19,339 bases of DNA from Phycisphaerales bacterium UBA966 (GTDB lineage: Bacteria > Planctomycetota > Phycisphaerae > Phycisphaerales > SM1A02), in the NCBI GenBank assembly GCA_002292895.1, contig DBCE01000033.1, positions 1 through 19,339 of the forward strand, in the 5' to 3' direction. How positions within the stretch are numbered: the first letter of the stretch is position 1; the number at the start of each line of letters is the position of its first letter. The notes below the pieces were generated by a model. It did no database searches and was not told where the DNA came from. It saw only the letters and a list, made by a program, of their open reading frames with translations. This document shows, piece by piece, positions 7,335 to 14,607 of this stretch. The position numbers were made by a program, and so were the translations under genes.

Positions 7335-10016
7335 ATGAAATCATTCCTATTCAGTCGTATGTGCATGTCGGTTCTGGTTGCAGTTCTTGCAACGGTATGC
7401 GCCTCGCGCGCCGTAGCCGCCATTCAGGCGGGGGCGGCCTCGGCTGCTCCTGTTGCCTCGGCTGCTCAGACGGCCGCGGCATCCGCTGCCGATGCGTGGC
7501 CGCGCATCTTTGAGTCGGGTGGATTCACGGTCACGGTGTATCCACCGACACTTGAGTCGTGGGATGCCCGCACCTTGGCCGGTACATGCGCGTTCTCACG
7601 CGGGCCAGTTGGCGGCAAGACCCTGACCTACGGAACATTTTCGTTCACGGCGTCCACGGAAGTCAATCGAATGACCCGCATGGTGGAGTTGACGCGCCTC
7701 ACGGTGACCGGAGTTTCTCTTCCGGAAGACCCCGCCGCCGAGGCCGCCATGCAAGCGGCGATGCAGGCCAAGGGTGGGGCTCGATCCGTGATGGTTTCGC
7801 TTGATCGCTTGGAGGCAGCGGTGCCGACCATGGCAACAGCGCCGCGTGTGCAAGTGGCGCCGCTTCGCAATGCGCCGCCCGCGATCACGATTGCTTCCGT
7901 ACCGACCGTCTTAGTGTTGGTGCAAGGAAAGCCCGCGCTGCAGGAGATTCCAGGAACGAAACTGGAGCGCGTGATCAACACGCAGATGCTTCTTGCGCGT
8001 GACAGCGCGCGCGCGTGGTGGTTGAAGATCGCCGATGGGTGGATGACTGCAAAGACGCTCGCCGGTCCGTGGACTGTTGGCGATACTGCGGGGAATGCAG
8101 ATCTTGCCGCTGCTGCAACTTGGGCTGCTACGCAACCAGCGGTGAATCTGCTTGCGGGGGCAGCTGCTGCGGCATCAACACCCGGCACTGCAGCCACCGC
8201 GGGTCCCGCCGCCGCACCCGCAACGCCCGCCATTCCAGTGGCGTCGCTCGCAAAGTCAGTTCCTAGCATTGTGGTTTCTACCCAGCCAGCGGAAGTCATC
8301 GTTACTGACGGCGCGCCCAAGTGGGAGGCTCTTGGTAGCAGTGGTCTGGAGTTTGTTTCCAATACCAGCGGCAACATCTTTCGAGTGACATCCAGTGGCA
8401 TCCACTTTGTACTTATCTCTGGGCGATGGTTCGGTGCGCCATCGATGCAGGGCCCCTGGGCGTATTGGGCTGCTGCGGATCTTCCCGCGGCGTTCCACAT
8501 GATCCCAACTGATAGCGCGAAGGAGAACGTGCTTGCTTCGGTCCCCGGCACTGCACAGTCACAAGAAGCAATGATCTCCAACGCCATTCCACAAATGGCG
8601 CGCGTACCACGCACGCAGACCATGCCGAAGCCGCAGATTGTTGGCGGCACTCCGGTGATGGTGGCCGTTGCCGATACCACGCTGCAAGCCGTATCCAACG
8701 CATCGGTTCCGACGTTTATGGTTTCGCCAACTTCGTGGTACGCCATCAAGGATGGGGTGTGGTTTGCATCGAACGCACTTGATGGATCATGGATTGTGGC
8801 AACATGGGTTCCGCCAGCGATCTATTCGATTCCTGCAACCAGTCCGTACTACAACGTGACGTTCGTGCGCATTTACGGAAGCACCGCGGAGTTTGTCTTG
8901 GTGGGTTACACCCCCGGATACTTCGGCGCGTATGTGCAAGACGAAGTGGTGGTGTACGGAACGGGCTATGTGTACGACCCGTACATCGGCGATACTTGGG
9001 TTGCTGCACCGCTGACCTATGGATATGCAACCAATCCCGCCTACAACCCGTGGATGGGCTGGGGCATGGCGTACGGCATGGGCTGGGCCATGGATGATGA
9101 TTACTACTACTACCGGCCGTATCCATATTGGGGCCCATACGCGGGTGCCTACGGGCCGCACGGCTATGCAGCGTGGGGTCCGGGTGGTTGGGCTGCCACC
9201 ACTGGCAACGTCTATCAACACTGGGGCGATGTCAACGCAGTGACGCGCACCAGCGCGGGCTACAACGCGTGGACCGGTCGCGCGTGGGAACGCAGTACGG
9301 CATCGGCGTACAACTCATCGACGGGCGCGCGCGCCGCTGGGCAGCGTGGCTATGTTGACAACGCGTACACCGGTCAGTGGGCGGAGGGCGCACGCGCCGC
9401 CGGTTACAACCCAGAAACTGGGAACTACGCGACTGGTCGAGCTGCGGAAGCTGGTGGTCCAAACGGAAACACGGTGGAGGCAGGCAAAGTCACCGCGGGC
9501 AATACCGCCACCGGAAATCAAGTCACCGCGGCGGGCGTGAAGACCGACAACGGAACATGGGGCGTTGCACATACGGAGGGCAACACCACCGTGGCGACAG
9601 GCAACAATGTGTATTCAACGCGCGATGGTCAGGTGTACCGAGACCAAAGCGGCTCTGGCGGATCATGGGAGAAGTACAGCAACGGACAATGGAGCGCCGC
9701 TACCAACGCGGGCGCAGTCTCCGAACTGAATCAACAACGCGCCACCCGAACGGACGGCGACTGGCGTTCTTCGATGTCTGACCGCTGGCAGCAGGGCGGC
9801 GATGGATTTAACGGCAACCGCGGCGATGCTGGAAACATCGGGAATGCTGGTTATCGCAGCAGCGACTATTCATGGGGTGGCGATCGTGGCGATGACTTCG
9901 ATGGCGCCGGAAATCGCGGCGGTGGAAGTTCTAACTACGGTCGATACGGCCGCTCCGGTGGCGGTGGGCGATCGTTTGGTGGCGGCGGTCGTTCCGGTGG
10001 CGGTGGCCGCCGCTGA
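7335..10016 (+). CDS. Secreted W/Y/G-rich protein with three internal modules, of the kind often labelled carbohydrate-binding family V/XII
   Basis: The 893-residue product has a signal peptide (about 1-29, ending in SRAVAA). Residues 53-165 form a conserved N-terminal domain starting WPRIFESGGFTVTVYPP. Three related modules follow at about 188-250, 309-376 and 438-500, each ending in a W-(6-8)-GPW/GSW type signature (DGWMTAKTLAGPW, GRWFGAPSMQGPW, DGVWFASNALDGSW). Then comes a Tyr/Gly region (VYGTGYVYDPYIGDTW, about 540-555) and a WGxG/YYYY stretch (about 573-615). Residues 640-893 are Gly/Asn/Thr-rich and end in repeated GGGGR blocks. From memory this architecture matches large exported proteins found mainly in proteobacteria and named after a carbohydrate-binding family; no function is established. 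Start at 7335 places the signal peptide correctly; an in-frame ATG at 7215 adds unrelated residues next to the tRNA. Confidence 0.85.
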   Translation: MKSFLFSRMCMSVLVAVLATVCASRAVAAIQAGAASAAPVASAAQTAAASAADAWPRIFESGGFTVTVYPPTLESWDARTLAGTCAFSRGPVGGKTLTYGTFSFTASTEVNRMTRMVELTRLTVTGVSLPEDPAAEAAMQAAMQAKGGARSVMVSLDRLEAAVPTMATAPRVQVAPLRNAPPAITIASVPTVLVLVQGKPALQEIPGTKLERVINTQMLLARDSARAWWLKIADGWMTAKTLAGPWTVGDTAGNADLAAAATWAATQPAVNLLAGAAAAASTPGTAATAGPAAAPATPAIPVASLAKSVPSIVVSTQPAEVIVTDGAPKWEALGSSGLEFVSNTSGNIFRVTSSGIHFVLISGRWFGAPSMQGPWAYWAAADLPAAFHMIPTDSAKENVLASVPGTAQSQEAMISNAIPQMARVPRTQTMPKPQIVGGTPVMVAVADTTLQAVSNASVPTFMVSPTSWYAIKDGVWFASNALDGSWIVATWVPPAIYSIPATSPYYNVTFVRIYGSTAEFVLVGYTPGYFGAYVQDEVVVYGTGYVYDPYIGDTWVAAPLTYGYATNPAYNPWMGWGMAYGMGWAMDDDYYYYRPYPYWGPYAGAYGPHGYAAWGPGGWAATTGNVYQHWGDVNAVTRTSAGYNAWTGRAWERSTASAYNSSTGARAAGQRGYVDNAYTGQWAEGARAAGYNPETGNYATGRAAEAGGPNGNTVEAGKVTAGNTATGNQVTAAGVKTDNGTWGVAHTEGNTTVATGNNVYSTRDGQVYRDQSGSGGSWEKYSNGQWSAATNAGAVSELNQQRATRTDGDWRSSMSDRWQQGGDGFNGNRGDAGNIGNAGYRSSDYSWGGDRGDDFDGAGNRGGGSSNYGRYGRSGGGGRSFGGGGRSGGGGRR

Positions 10017-10017
10017 G

Positions 10018-10058
10018 AACCACGCGCGGCGATCAAGAGCGATCGCCGCGCTGCGGTT
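10018..10058. terminator. Bidirectional terminator-like hairpin
   Basis: A perfect 11-bp stem, GCGCGGCGATC (10024-10034) with GATCGCCGCGC (10041-10051), encloses the loop AAGAGC; AACC (10018-10021) and GGTT (10055-10058) extend it after a small internal bulge. It fills the 41-base gap between the stop codons of two convergent genes (10016 and 10058). There is no long U run. Confidence 0.65.
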
Positions 10059-10846
10059 CACAGGCCCATGATCGAATAGCCGGCATCAACATAGATGCAC
10101 TGGCCAGTGATGCCCTTGGAGAGATCGCTGACGAGGAAGAGTGCGGTGTCGCCGACTTCTTCGCCGGTGATGTTGCGCTGCAGTGGGGCTTTCTTCTCAA
10201 CCCATCCGAGGATTTCGCCAAAGCCGCCAACGGCCATGGCGCTGAGCGTCTTGAGTGGTCCACCGCTGATGACGTTGGCGCGGATCTGCTTGGCACCAAG
10301 TTCCATGGCGATGTAACGGTTGGTGGCTTCCAACGCCGCCTTTGCAACACCCATGACGTTGTAGCCAGGGACGGCCTTCTCAGCGCCGTAGTAACTGAGC
10401 GCAATCATTGCGCCGCCGTTCGGCATGAGGTCCGCGGCGCGCACGGCCATGGCCTGGTACGTGAAGGCACTGATGTCCATGGCCTGCGTAAACACTTGGC
10501 GCGGCGTGGCGCAGAACTTGCCCTTCTCGAGCCAACTCTTATCAGCAAAGGCGATCGAGTGGACGACGAAATCAATGGTGCCCCAGTCAGCTTTGAGCTT
10601 GGCGAACACCGCATCAAGATCGGCATCGCTGCCAGCATCCATGGGCATGAGCCATGGGTCAGTGAGGCCAAGTTCGGTGAGGGCGTTGCGGCAGCGGCGT
10701 TCCATCTTCTCGCCGGGCAGGTGCGTGAATGCGCACTGCGCGCCGGCCTTGAGGAGGCTCTCAGTGATGAATGTTGCGTAGCTGCGATCGTTGGCGATGC
10801 CGACGATGAGACCCTTCTTGCCTTGCATCAGTCCTGCTGTATTCAT
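10058..10846 (-). CDS. fabI: Enoyl-[acyl-carrier-protein] reductase, NADH-dependent FabI
   Basis: This cytoplasmic enzyme reduces trans-2-enoyl-ACP to acyl-ACP, the last step of each fatty acid elongation cycle. The 262-residue product has the FabI nucleotide-binding start GLIVGIANDRS (12-22), VVHSIAFA (94-101), and SYYGAEKAVPGYNVMGVAK (151-169). The latter carries the catalytic Tyr162 and Lys169 in the Y-x6-K spacing of FabI, with Tyr152 matching the second conserved Tyr. ISGGPLKTLSA (193-203) and the C-terminal GQCIYVDAGYSIMG complete the fold. Length is normal for FabI. ATG at 10846 was chosen over ATG at 10828 and over longer readings because it follows the stop of the upstream GTPase gene by 22 bases. 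It is the last gene of a coaX-GTPase-fabI group. Confidence 0.95.
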   Translation of the reverse strand: MNTAGLMQGKKGLIVGIANDRSYATFITESLLKAGAQCAFTHLPGEKMERRCRNALTELGLTDPWLMPMDAGSDADLDAVFAKLKADWGTIDFVVHSIAFADKSWLEKGKFCATPRQVFTQAMDISAFTYQAMAVRAADLMPNGGAMIALSYYGAEKAVPGYNVMGVAKAALEATNRYIAMELGAKQIRANVISGGPLKTLSAMAVGGFGEILGWVEKKAPLQRNITGEEVGDTALFLVSDLSKGITGQCIYVDAGYSIMGL

Positions 10847-10868
10847 GGGGCGTGAAGCGTAGCCGGAG

Positions 10869-11903
10869 TTAGGCCGATGCGGCGGCGGAGATGGCAGGGA
10901 GACCGTCCATAAATCGCCACGGCGTGGAATTGGCCATGTCTGCAGGCGGAACCAGCGCGTCGCGAACGCGGGCAACCAGTTCATCCATCGCCGCGCCGGT
11001 GTGCGCGCTGATGGCAAGATCGGCGCTGTTGCGCTCCGGGCAGGTGTGCGCATTAGCGCGGTCCGATTGGTTGAGCACTCGCATGCGGAGCGCAGTGGTG
11101 GCGCCCGCAATGGCGTGCCAACCGAGTCCCGGAGCGGTCAGTTCAATCACCATGTCCGCGCATGCCAGGGCACGCGCGGCAAGTTCCGCAGCGGCGCGTT
11201 CGATGGGATCCATGTCGGGGCGCACGCCTGGTGTGTCAAACCAATCCACCACGAGGCCAGCAAGATCAATGCGTGCAGCGACCGCATCGCGCGTGGTTCC
11301 CGGGGTGTGGTGCGCAATGGCAACCGCCCGACCAGCGAGCGCGTTGAGCAGCGTGCTCTTACCGGCGTTGGTTGGTCCGGTGACCACCACCCGCGCGGGC
11401 GTGATCAGGCGACGGAGCCGAAGGTCACGCGGTGATGGGAGTGATAAAGCGTTGGCCGTGAAAGGCGGCTCGGTGTGCTGCCGCCAGCGCGCGGGTTGAG
11501 CGGATAGCAGGTCAACGGCAAGCGGACTGGCTGCACGGGAGAGTGTGTTGAGCATGGCGCACTCAACGCGGTCGGCGGCTTCGGGCCACGCAGCGTGTGC
11601 GGATTCATGAGCGGATGGCGTGCGCGCGCCGAGCTCTGCGAGCCGATCATCAAGCAATTCGCGAATGCGCGTTCCACCATGCGGCATGAGGAGCGCGTGT
11701 TGGTTACTGGTGCGTGCAATCACGCCATCATCAATCGATCCAAAGCGGCGCCAGGCAACTTCGCCCGTGCGTGGTGCCTCTTTACCGGTAAGTTGGCGCA
11801 GCACTTCTTCCAGGAGGTGTGCATCGCCATCAAGGTGGGCTACCGCGATTGCGCCAGGTGTATGGGCCGTCGACCACCACCATGCAGGCGACGCAATGCT
11901 CAT
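10869..11903 (-). CDS. Compact MnmE/TrmE-like GTPase lacking the C-terminal CxGK
   Basis: MnmE with MnmG modifies the wobble uridine of several tRNAs; it is usually about 450 residues and ends in a conserved C-[IL]-G-K. This product has 344 residues. A reduced N-terminal TrmE-like domain is suggested by HTPGAIAVAHLDG (14-26) and LLMPHGGTRIRELL (71-84). The G domain is clear: G1 GPTNAGKST (176-184), G2 TPGTTRD (200-206), G3 DTPG (223-226) and a G5-like ISAHTG (298-303). G4 reads NQSD (278-281) instead of NKxD. The helical C-terminus is short, ends FMDGLPAISAAASA, and has no cysteine. The protein is therefore either a degenerate paralogue or a GTPase with another task; a true mnmE may exist elsewhere. 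Its ATG overlaps the coaX stop by 4 bases (ATGA), implying translational coupling. Confidence 0.8.
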   Translation of the reverse strand: MSIASPAWWWSTAHTPGAIAVAHLDGDAHLLEEVLRQLTGKEAPRTGEVAWRRFGSIDDGVIARTSNQHALLMPHGGTRIRELLDDRLAELGARTPSAHESAHAAWPEAADRVECAMLNTLSRAASPLAVDLLSAQPARWRQHTEPPFTANALSLPSPRDLRLRRLITPARVVVTGPTNAGKSTLLNALAGRAVAIAHHTPGTTRDAVAARIDLAGLVVDWFDTPGVRPDMDPIERAAAELAARALACADMVIELTAPGLGWHAIAGATTALRMRVLNQSDRANAHTCPERNSADLAISAHTGAAMDELVARVRDALVPPADMANSTPWRFMDGLPAISAAASA

Positions 11904-12673
11904 TCCGCCTCAGCAGCAGCACGAACCGTGACCAAGATGCCGCGCAAGACCAAGTCCGGCACAACACGTGTCACAAGATCGCTGTCAGAGAAGAGCGTTT
12001 CGGCATCACCACCGGTGGCGATGACCAACGGAAACGCGCGGTAATTGGCGGCGTATCGCTCCACAAGTGCTTGCGTCAATCCGCGCATGCCTTCAAATAC
12101 GCCAAGTTGCATCGCGTCCACCGTGTTGCGTCCGAACGCATCATCGTCAGATGGCCGCGCAAAGCGAATCTTTGGAAGTTGCGCAGTGTGCGCGTGGAGC
12201 GCATCAAGTTGCATTTGTGCGCCGGGTGCAATGGCGCCGCCATGGAAGACGCCCTCGCCATCAACAAAGTCCACCGTGATGGCAGTGCCGGCATCGATGA
12301 CAATTACTGCCTGCTTCACCGCGGCATAGGCGGCGGCAGCTGCAAGGAGCCGATCTTGGCCCGGCGTTGCGTCTTCATCGATGCAGCGGCCGATGGGCAC
12401 TTCAAGATCACGCCCCAGGCGCCAGATGTCGGTATGAAGTTCAGCGGCCAGCTTGGACTCAATGGCGGAAGCGACCGCATCATTCACGCTGGCGATGACA
12501 ATCTCGCCATCGCCGTCGGACTCCAACTTGTGGCCCCACTGCTCCACCGCCGCGGTAATGACCGCACCGATATCGCCGTTGACGATGTGTTGAACGACAT
12601 GGAGGTCGTCACCGTGGAAGTGACCGACCGCGGTGCGCGTGTTACCGACGCTGATGGCAAGGAGGAAAGACAT
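11900..12673 (-). CDS. coaX: Type III pantothenate kinase (CoaX)
   Basis: CoaX phosphorylates pantothenate with ATP, the first step of coenzyme A synthesis, and belongs to the ASKHA fold. The 257-residue product shows SVGNT (8-12, the P-loop-like phosphate-1 motif), TPGQDR (103-108), IDAGTAITVDF (126-136) with the expected catalytic Asp127, GGAIAPG (145-151), GRNTVDAMQLG (181-191), TGGDA (220-224) and PDLVLRG (239-245). Unusually, the position normally Asp in D-x-GNT is Ser8. The ATG at 12673 gives the standard N-terminus; an in-frame ATG at 12742 would put the palindrome and -10 element inside the coding sequence. It heads a tight group with the MnmE-like GTPase and fabI. Confidence 0.9.
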   Translation of the reverse strand: MSFLLAISVGNTRTAVGHFHGDDLHVVQHIVNGDIGAVITAAVEQWGHKLESDGDGEIVIASVNDAVASAIESKLAAELHTDIWRLGRDLEVPIGRCIDEDATPGQDRLLAAAAAYAAVKQAVIVIDAGTAITVDFVDGEGVFHGGAIAPGAQMQLDALHAHTAQLPKIRFARPSDDDAFGRNTVDAMQLGVFEGMRGLTQALVERYAANYRAFPLVIATGGDAETLFSDSDLVTRVVPDLVLRGILVTVRAAAEAE

Positions 12674-12681
12674 TCGTGGGA

Positions 12682-12687
12682 AGTATA
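12682..12687 (-). promoter_or_regulatory. Putative -10 element (TATACT) of coaX
   Basis: TATACT on the minus strand ends 8 bases before the coaX ATG. No Shine-Dalgarno sequence intervenes. It abuts the inverted repeat at 12688-12711. Confidence 0.5.
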
Positions 12688-12711
12688 GAAACTGTACGCA
12701 CATACAGTTTC
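12688..12711. promoter_or_regulatory. Perfect 9-bp inverted repeat, LexA-box-like operator of coaX
   Basis: GAAACTGTA (12688-12696) and TACAGTTTC (12703-12711) are exact inverted repeats separated by CGCACA. The core is CTGT-N8-ACAG, the spacing and half-sites of the E. coli LexA box. It directly abuts the putative -10 hexamer and would cover the -35/-10 spacer, a position suited to repression. No U run follows on either strand, which argues against a terminator. Confidence 0.6.
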
Positions 12712-12763
12712 CGCGCGGCGCAGGTACGCGGCGCACACGCACTACGTGCCTGCTACCCCGTAT

Positions 12764-13636
12764 CTACCGTGGCGATGTTGGATTCAGAATCAACTGATGA
12801 ATCCGTGCATGCATCGCCGCGAACAGGGCGCGGCACACCGGTCCAGTTTCGCCGTTTGCAATCCGCACGCCATCAAGTTCGGTCACCGCGCTGACAAGGC
12901 GTCGGCTGGACTGAACGAGCACTTCGTCCGCTTCACAGAGTTCGTGTTCATGAACGCGCCGCACTTCAACAGGAATTCCTGCGTCGCCCGCGGCTTCAAG
13001 CATCCAGCAGCGCATGGTGCCATGCAGTACTGGCGCTGCAGTGTCATCAAGTGGGCAGGTGATCAGTGTTCCGCCGCGAACGATGCCAACGTTGGTGTAC
13101 GCGCCTTCACTCACTAAGCCATCGCGAATCAAGATGCACTCTTCGGCACCAGCACCCTGTGCATCAATCAATGCCAAGATGTTTCCAGCCAGCGCAATGG
13201 TTTTGATTTCGCAGCGATGCCAGCGCATGTCCGGACGAACAATGGCGCGCAGTGTTTCTGGTGCGTGGAACTCTGCAAGCGGTGCACTGCGTGAGGCAAG
13301 TGCGACGACGGTTGGAACCAGTCCTGGTACAGGCATATGTGCGCGCGCAGTGCCCGCGCCGCGCGTGATCTGTATGTAGATACCTGCGTCAGTCAGGGCG
13401 TTACCTTCAAGGAGTGCGGCGCAGATATCTACGAGCGTCCGTGCGTCAAAGCCCACAATTCCGGTGAGTTCCAAACTTCGTGCAAGCCGCGCCTGATGAA
13501 GGTCCAGTGCCACGCCAACGCCACCAAAGAACCGCACCATTTCATAGACGCCATCGCCAAACAGGAATCCACGATCAAACACGCTGACCTTGGCGTGTTC
13601 TTCGGGGACAAGTGATCCATTGACGTAGGCAAGCAT
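12764..13636 (-). CDS. Class IV PLP aminotransferase, D-amino-acid transaminase type
   Basis: The 290-residue product is a class IV (branched-chain/D-amino-acid) aminotransferase that should transfer the amino group of an amino acid to a 2-oxo acid using pyridoxal phosphate. It starts YVNGSLVPEEHAKVSVFDRG, has GDGVYE (28-32), RCEIKTIALAGN (141-152) with the PLP lysine Lys145, and LVSEGAYTN (174-182) with Glu177. Lys145 and Glu177 fall at the numbers of the corresponding residues in the well-studied Bacillus D-amino-acid transaminase, and IKTIALAGNILA is closer to that enzyme than to IlvE. D-alanine/D-glutamate supply for the cell wall is therefore likely, but L-branched-chain or 4-amino-4-deoxychorismate activity cannot be excluded. 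An AAGG ribosome binding site overlaps the end of the btpA-like gene, 7 bases upstream, so the two are probably cotranscribed. Confidence 0.85.
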   Translation of the reverse strand: MLAYVNGSLVPEEHAKVSVFDRGFLFGDGVYEMVRFFGGVGVALDLHQARLARSLELTGIVGFDARTLVDICAALLEGNALTDAGIYIQITRGAGTARAHMPVPGLVPTVVALASRSAPLAEFHAPETLRAIVRPDMRWHRCEIKTIALAGNILALIDAQGAGAEECILIRDGLVSEGAYTNVGIVRGGTLITCPLDDTAAPVLHGTMRCWMLEAAGDAGIPVEVRRVHEHELCEADEVLVQSSRRLVSAVTELDGVRIANGETGPVCRALFAAMHARIHQLILNPTSPR

Positions 13637-13643
13637 GATGACC

Positions 13644-14522
13644 TTAGGTGCTGGTTGGGCGACCGCTAAACATGGCGCGAACAGCCTCCATTCCGGGGGC
13701 CTCCACGCGACGCGCGCCGCGCGCTGCGTTCACAAATTCTGCAGCGCGCTTGGGGCAAACGTCATGCTCCCATCGTCCGCCTTCTTTCACATAACTACCA
13801 ACGATGACCGCATCGGCGTTGGAAAGCAGCCGGGCCACGCTCTGTGGAGTTGCACCACTTCCAGTCAATACGGGAAGTTTGCTGGCTGCGCGCACCGCGT
13901 TGAGTTCGGCTTCGTCAACTGCAGCGCCGGTTTCCGTGCCCGTGACAATCACTCCGTCGGCAAGAAAGAACTCTGCGGCGCGGGCGCATGCAGCAATGTC
14001 AATATCCGCGGTGATGGCGTGCGCGGCGTGCTTCTTCTTGATGTCTGCAAACACCTTCACGCGGTCGGCCCCGATTGATTTACGGAAGCGCAACAGTGGA
14101 CCAGCGGCCGCCTCAGTCATCAGGCCTTCGTCAGCCACGTGTGCAAAGACGAAACCTTCAGCGCGCACGAAATCAAGACCAGTGGCGTGCGCCACCGCAA
14201 CGGCCTCGCGCGAACCACCGCCGAGAATTTGAACTCCGATGGGGCAGTCCACGGCGGCGCGCACCGCGGCGCATACCGCTGACATGCAGGCCACGATCTC
14301 CGCGCCGATACCGCCGCCCAAGTACGGGCGATCATGCATGTTCTCAATCAGTACTGCATCGAACCCGGCATCACGCAGCGTGCGCGCTTCACGAACAGCG
14401 TGCGCGACCAACGCTTGCGGCGAAAGATGTCCACGCGGCGTTCCTGGAAGCGCACCCACATGCACCATGCCGATGATGCCGCGAATGTCCGCGTGAGTCC
14501 GCACTTGGGTAGATTCGACCAT
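13644..14522 (-). CDS. BtpA-family TIM-barrel protein
   Basis: The 292-residue product matches the BtpA/SgcQ family in full. Seen are GMVHVGALPGTP (18-29), AVLIENMHDRPY (56-67), GVQILGGGSREA (96-107), FVRAEGFVFAHVADEGL (118-134), VKVFADIKKKHAAHA (155-169), DGVIVTGTETG (189-199), LTGSGATPQSV (219-229) and ADAVIVGSYVKEGG (236-249). BtpA was named for a role in photosystem I accumulation in cyanobacteria, but the family is widespread in non-photosynthetic bacteria, where the phosphate-binding TIM barrel suggests an enzyme acting on an unknown substrate. Here it sits 7 bases before the transaminase gene. No ribosome binding site is seen; TAGTAT lies six bases before the ATG. Confidence 0.9.
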   Translation of the reverse strand: MVESTQVRTHADIRGIIGMVHVGALPGTPRGHLSPQALVAHAVREARTLRDAGFDAVLIENMHDRPYLGGGIGAEIVACMSAVCAAVRAAVDCPIGVQILGGGSREAVAVAHATGLDFVRAEGFVFAHVADEGLMTEAAAGPLLRFRKSIGADRVKVFADIKKKHAAHAITADIDIAACARAAEFFLADGVIVTGTETGAAVDEAELNAVRAASKLPVLTGSGATPQSVARLLSNADAVIVGSYVKEGGRWEHDVCPKRAAEFVNAARGARRVEAPGMEAVRAMFSGRPTST

Positions 14523-14528
14523 GCGTTG

Positions 14529-14534
14529 ATACTA
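14529..14534 (-). promoter_or_regulatory. Putative -10 element (TAGTAT) of the btpA-like gene
   Basis: On the minus strand TAGTAT is followed by CAACGC and the ATG at 14522. The rest of the 85-base gap to the channel gene is GC-rich, and I see no clear terminator or -35 element in it. Confidence 0.35.
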
Positions 14535-14607
14535 CGGGGCAGTGGGGTGCAGTTGTGGCGCAGGGAGGGTGCAGTGGGTGAACGCCGCGGGCGCTCGGTA
14601 CCCCTGC

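Noticed and set aside
7628..8749. A 373-residue open frame on the minus strand
   Set aside because: It is antisense to the 893-residue protein, which has a signal peptide and recognisable modules; the shadow has no motif or initiation signal.
10058..10846. FabI with Ala99 where E. coli has Gly93, a position where changes give triclosan resistance
   Set aside because: Ala at this place is normal in other FabI enzymes such as those of Bacillus and Staphylococcus, so it is not evidence of resistance.
11819..12688. A 289-residue open frame on the plus strand across coaX
   Set aside because: It is antisense to coaX and the GTPase, whose active-site motifs are intact, and it runs through the coaX promoter palindrome.
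12688..12711. The inverted repeat as a terminator of the transaminase gene
   Set aside because: No U run follows it in the direction of transcription and it abuts a -10-like hexamer, so an operator is the better reading.
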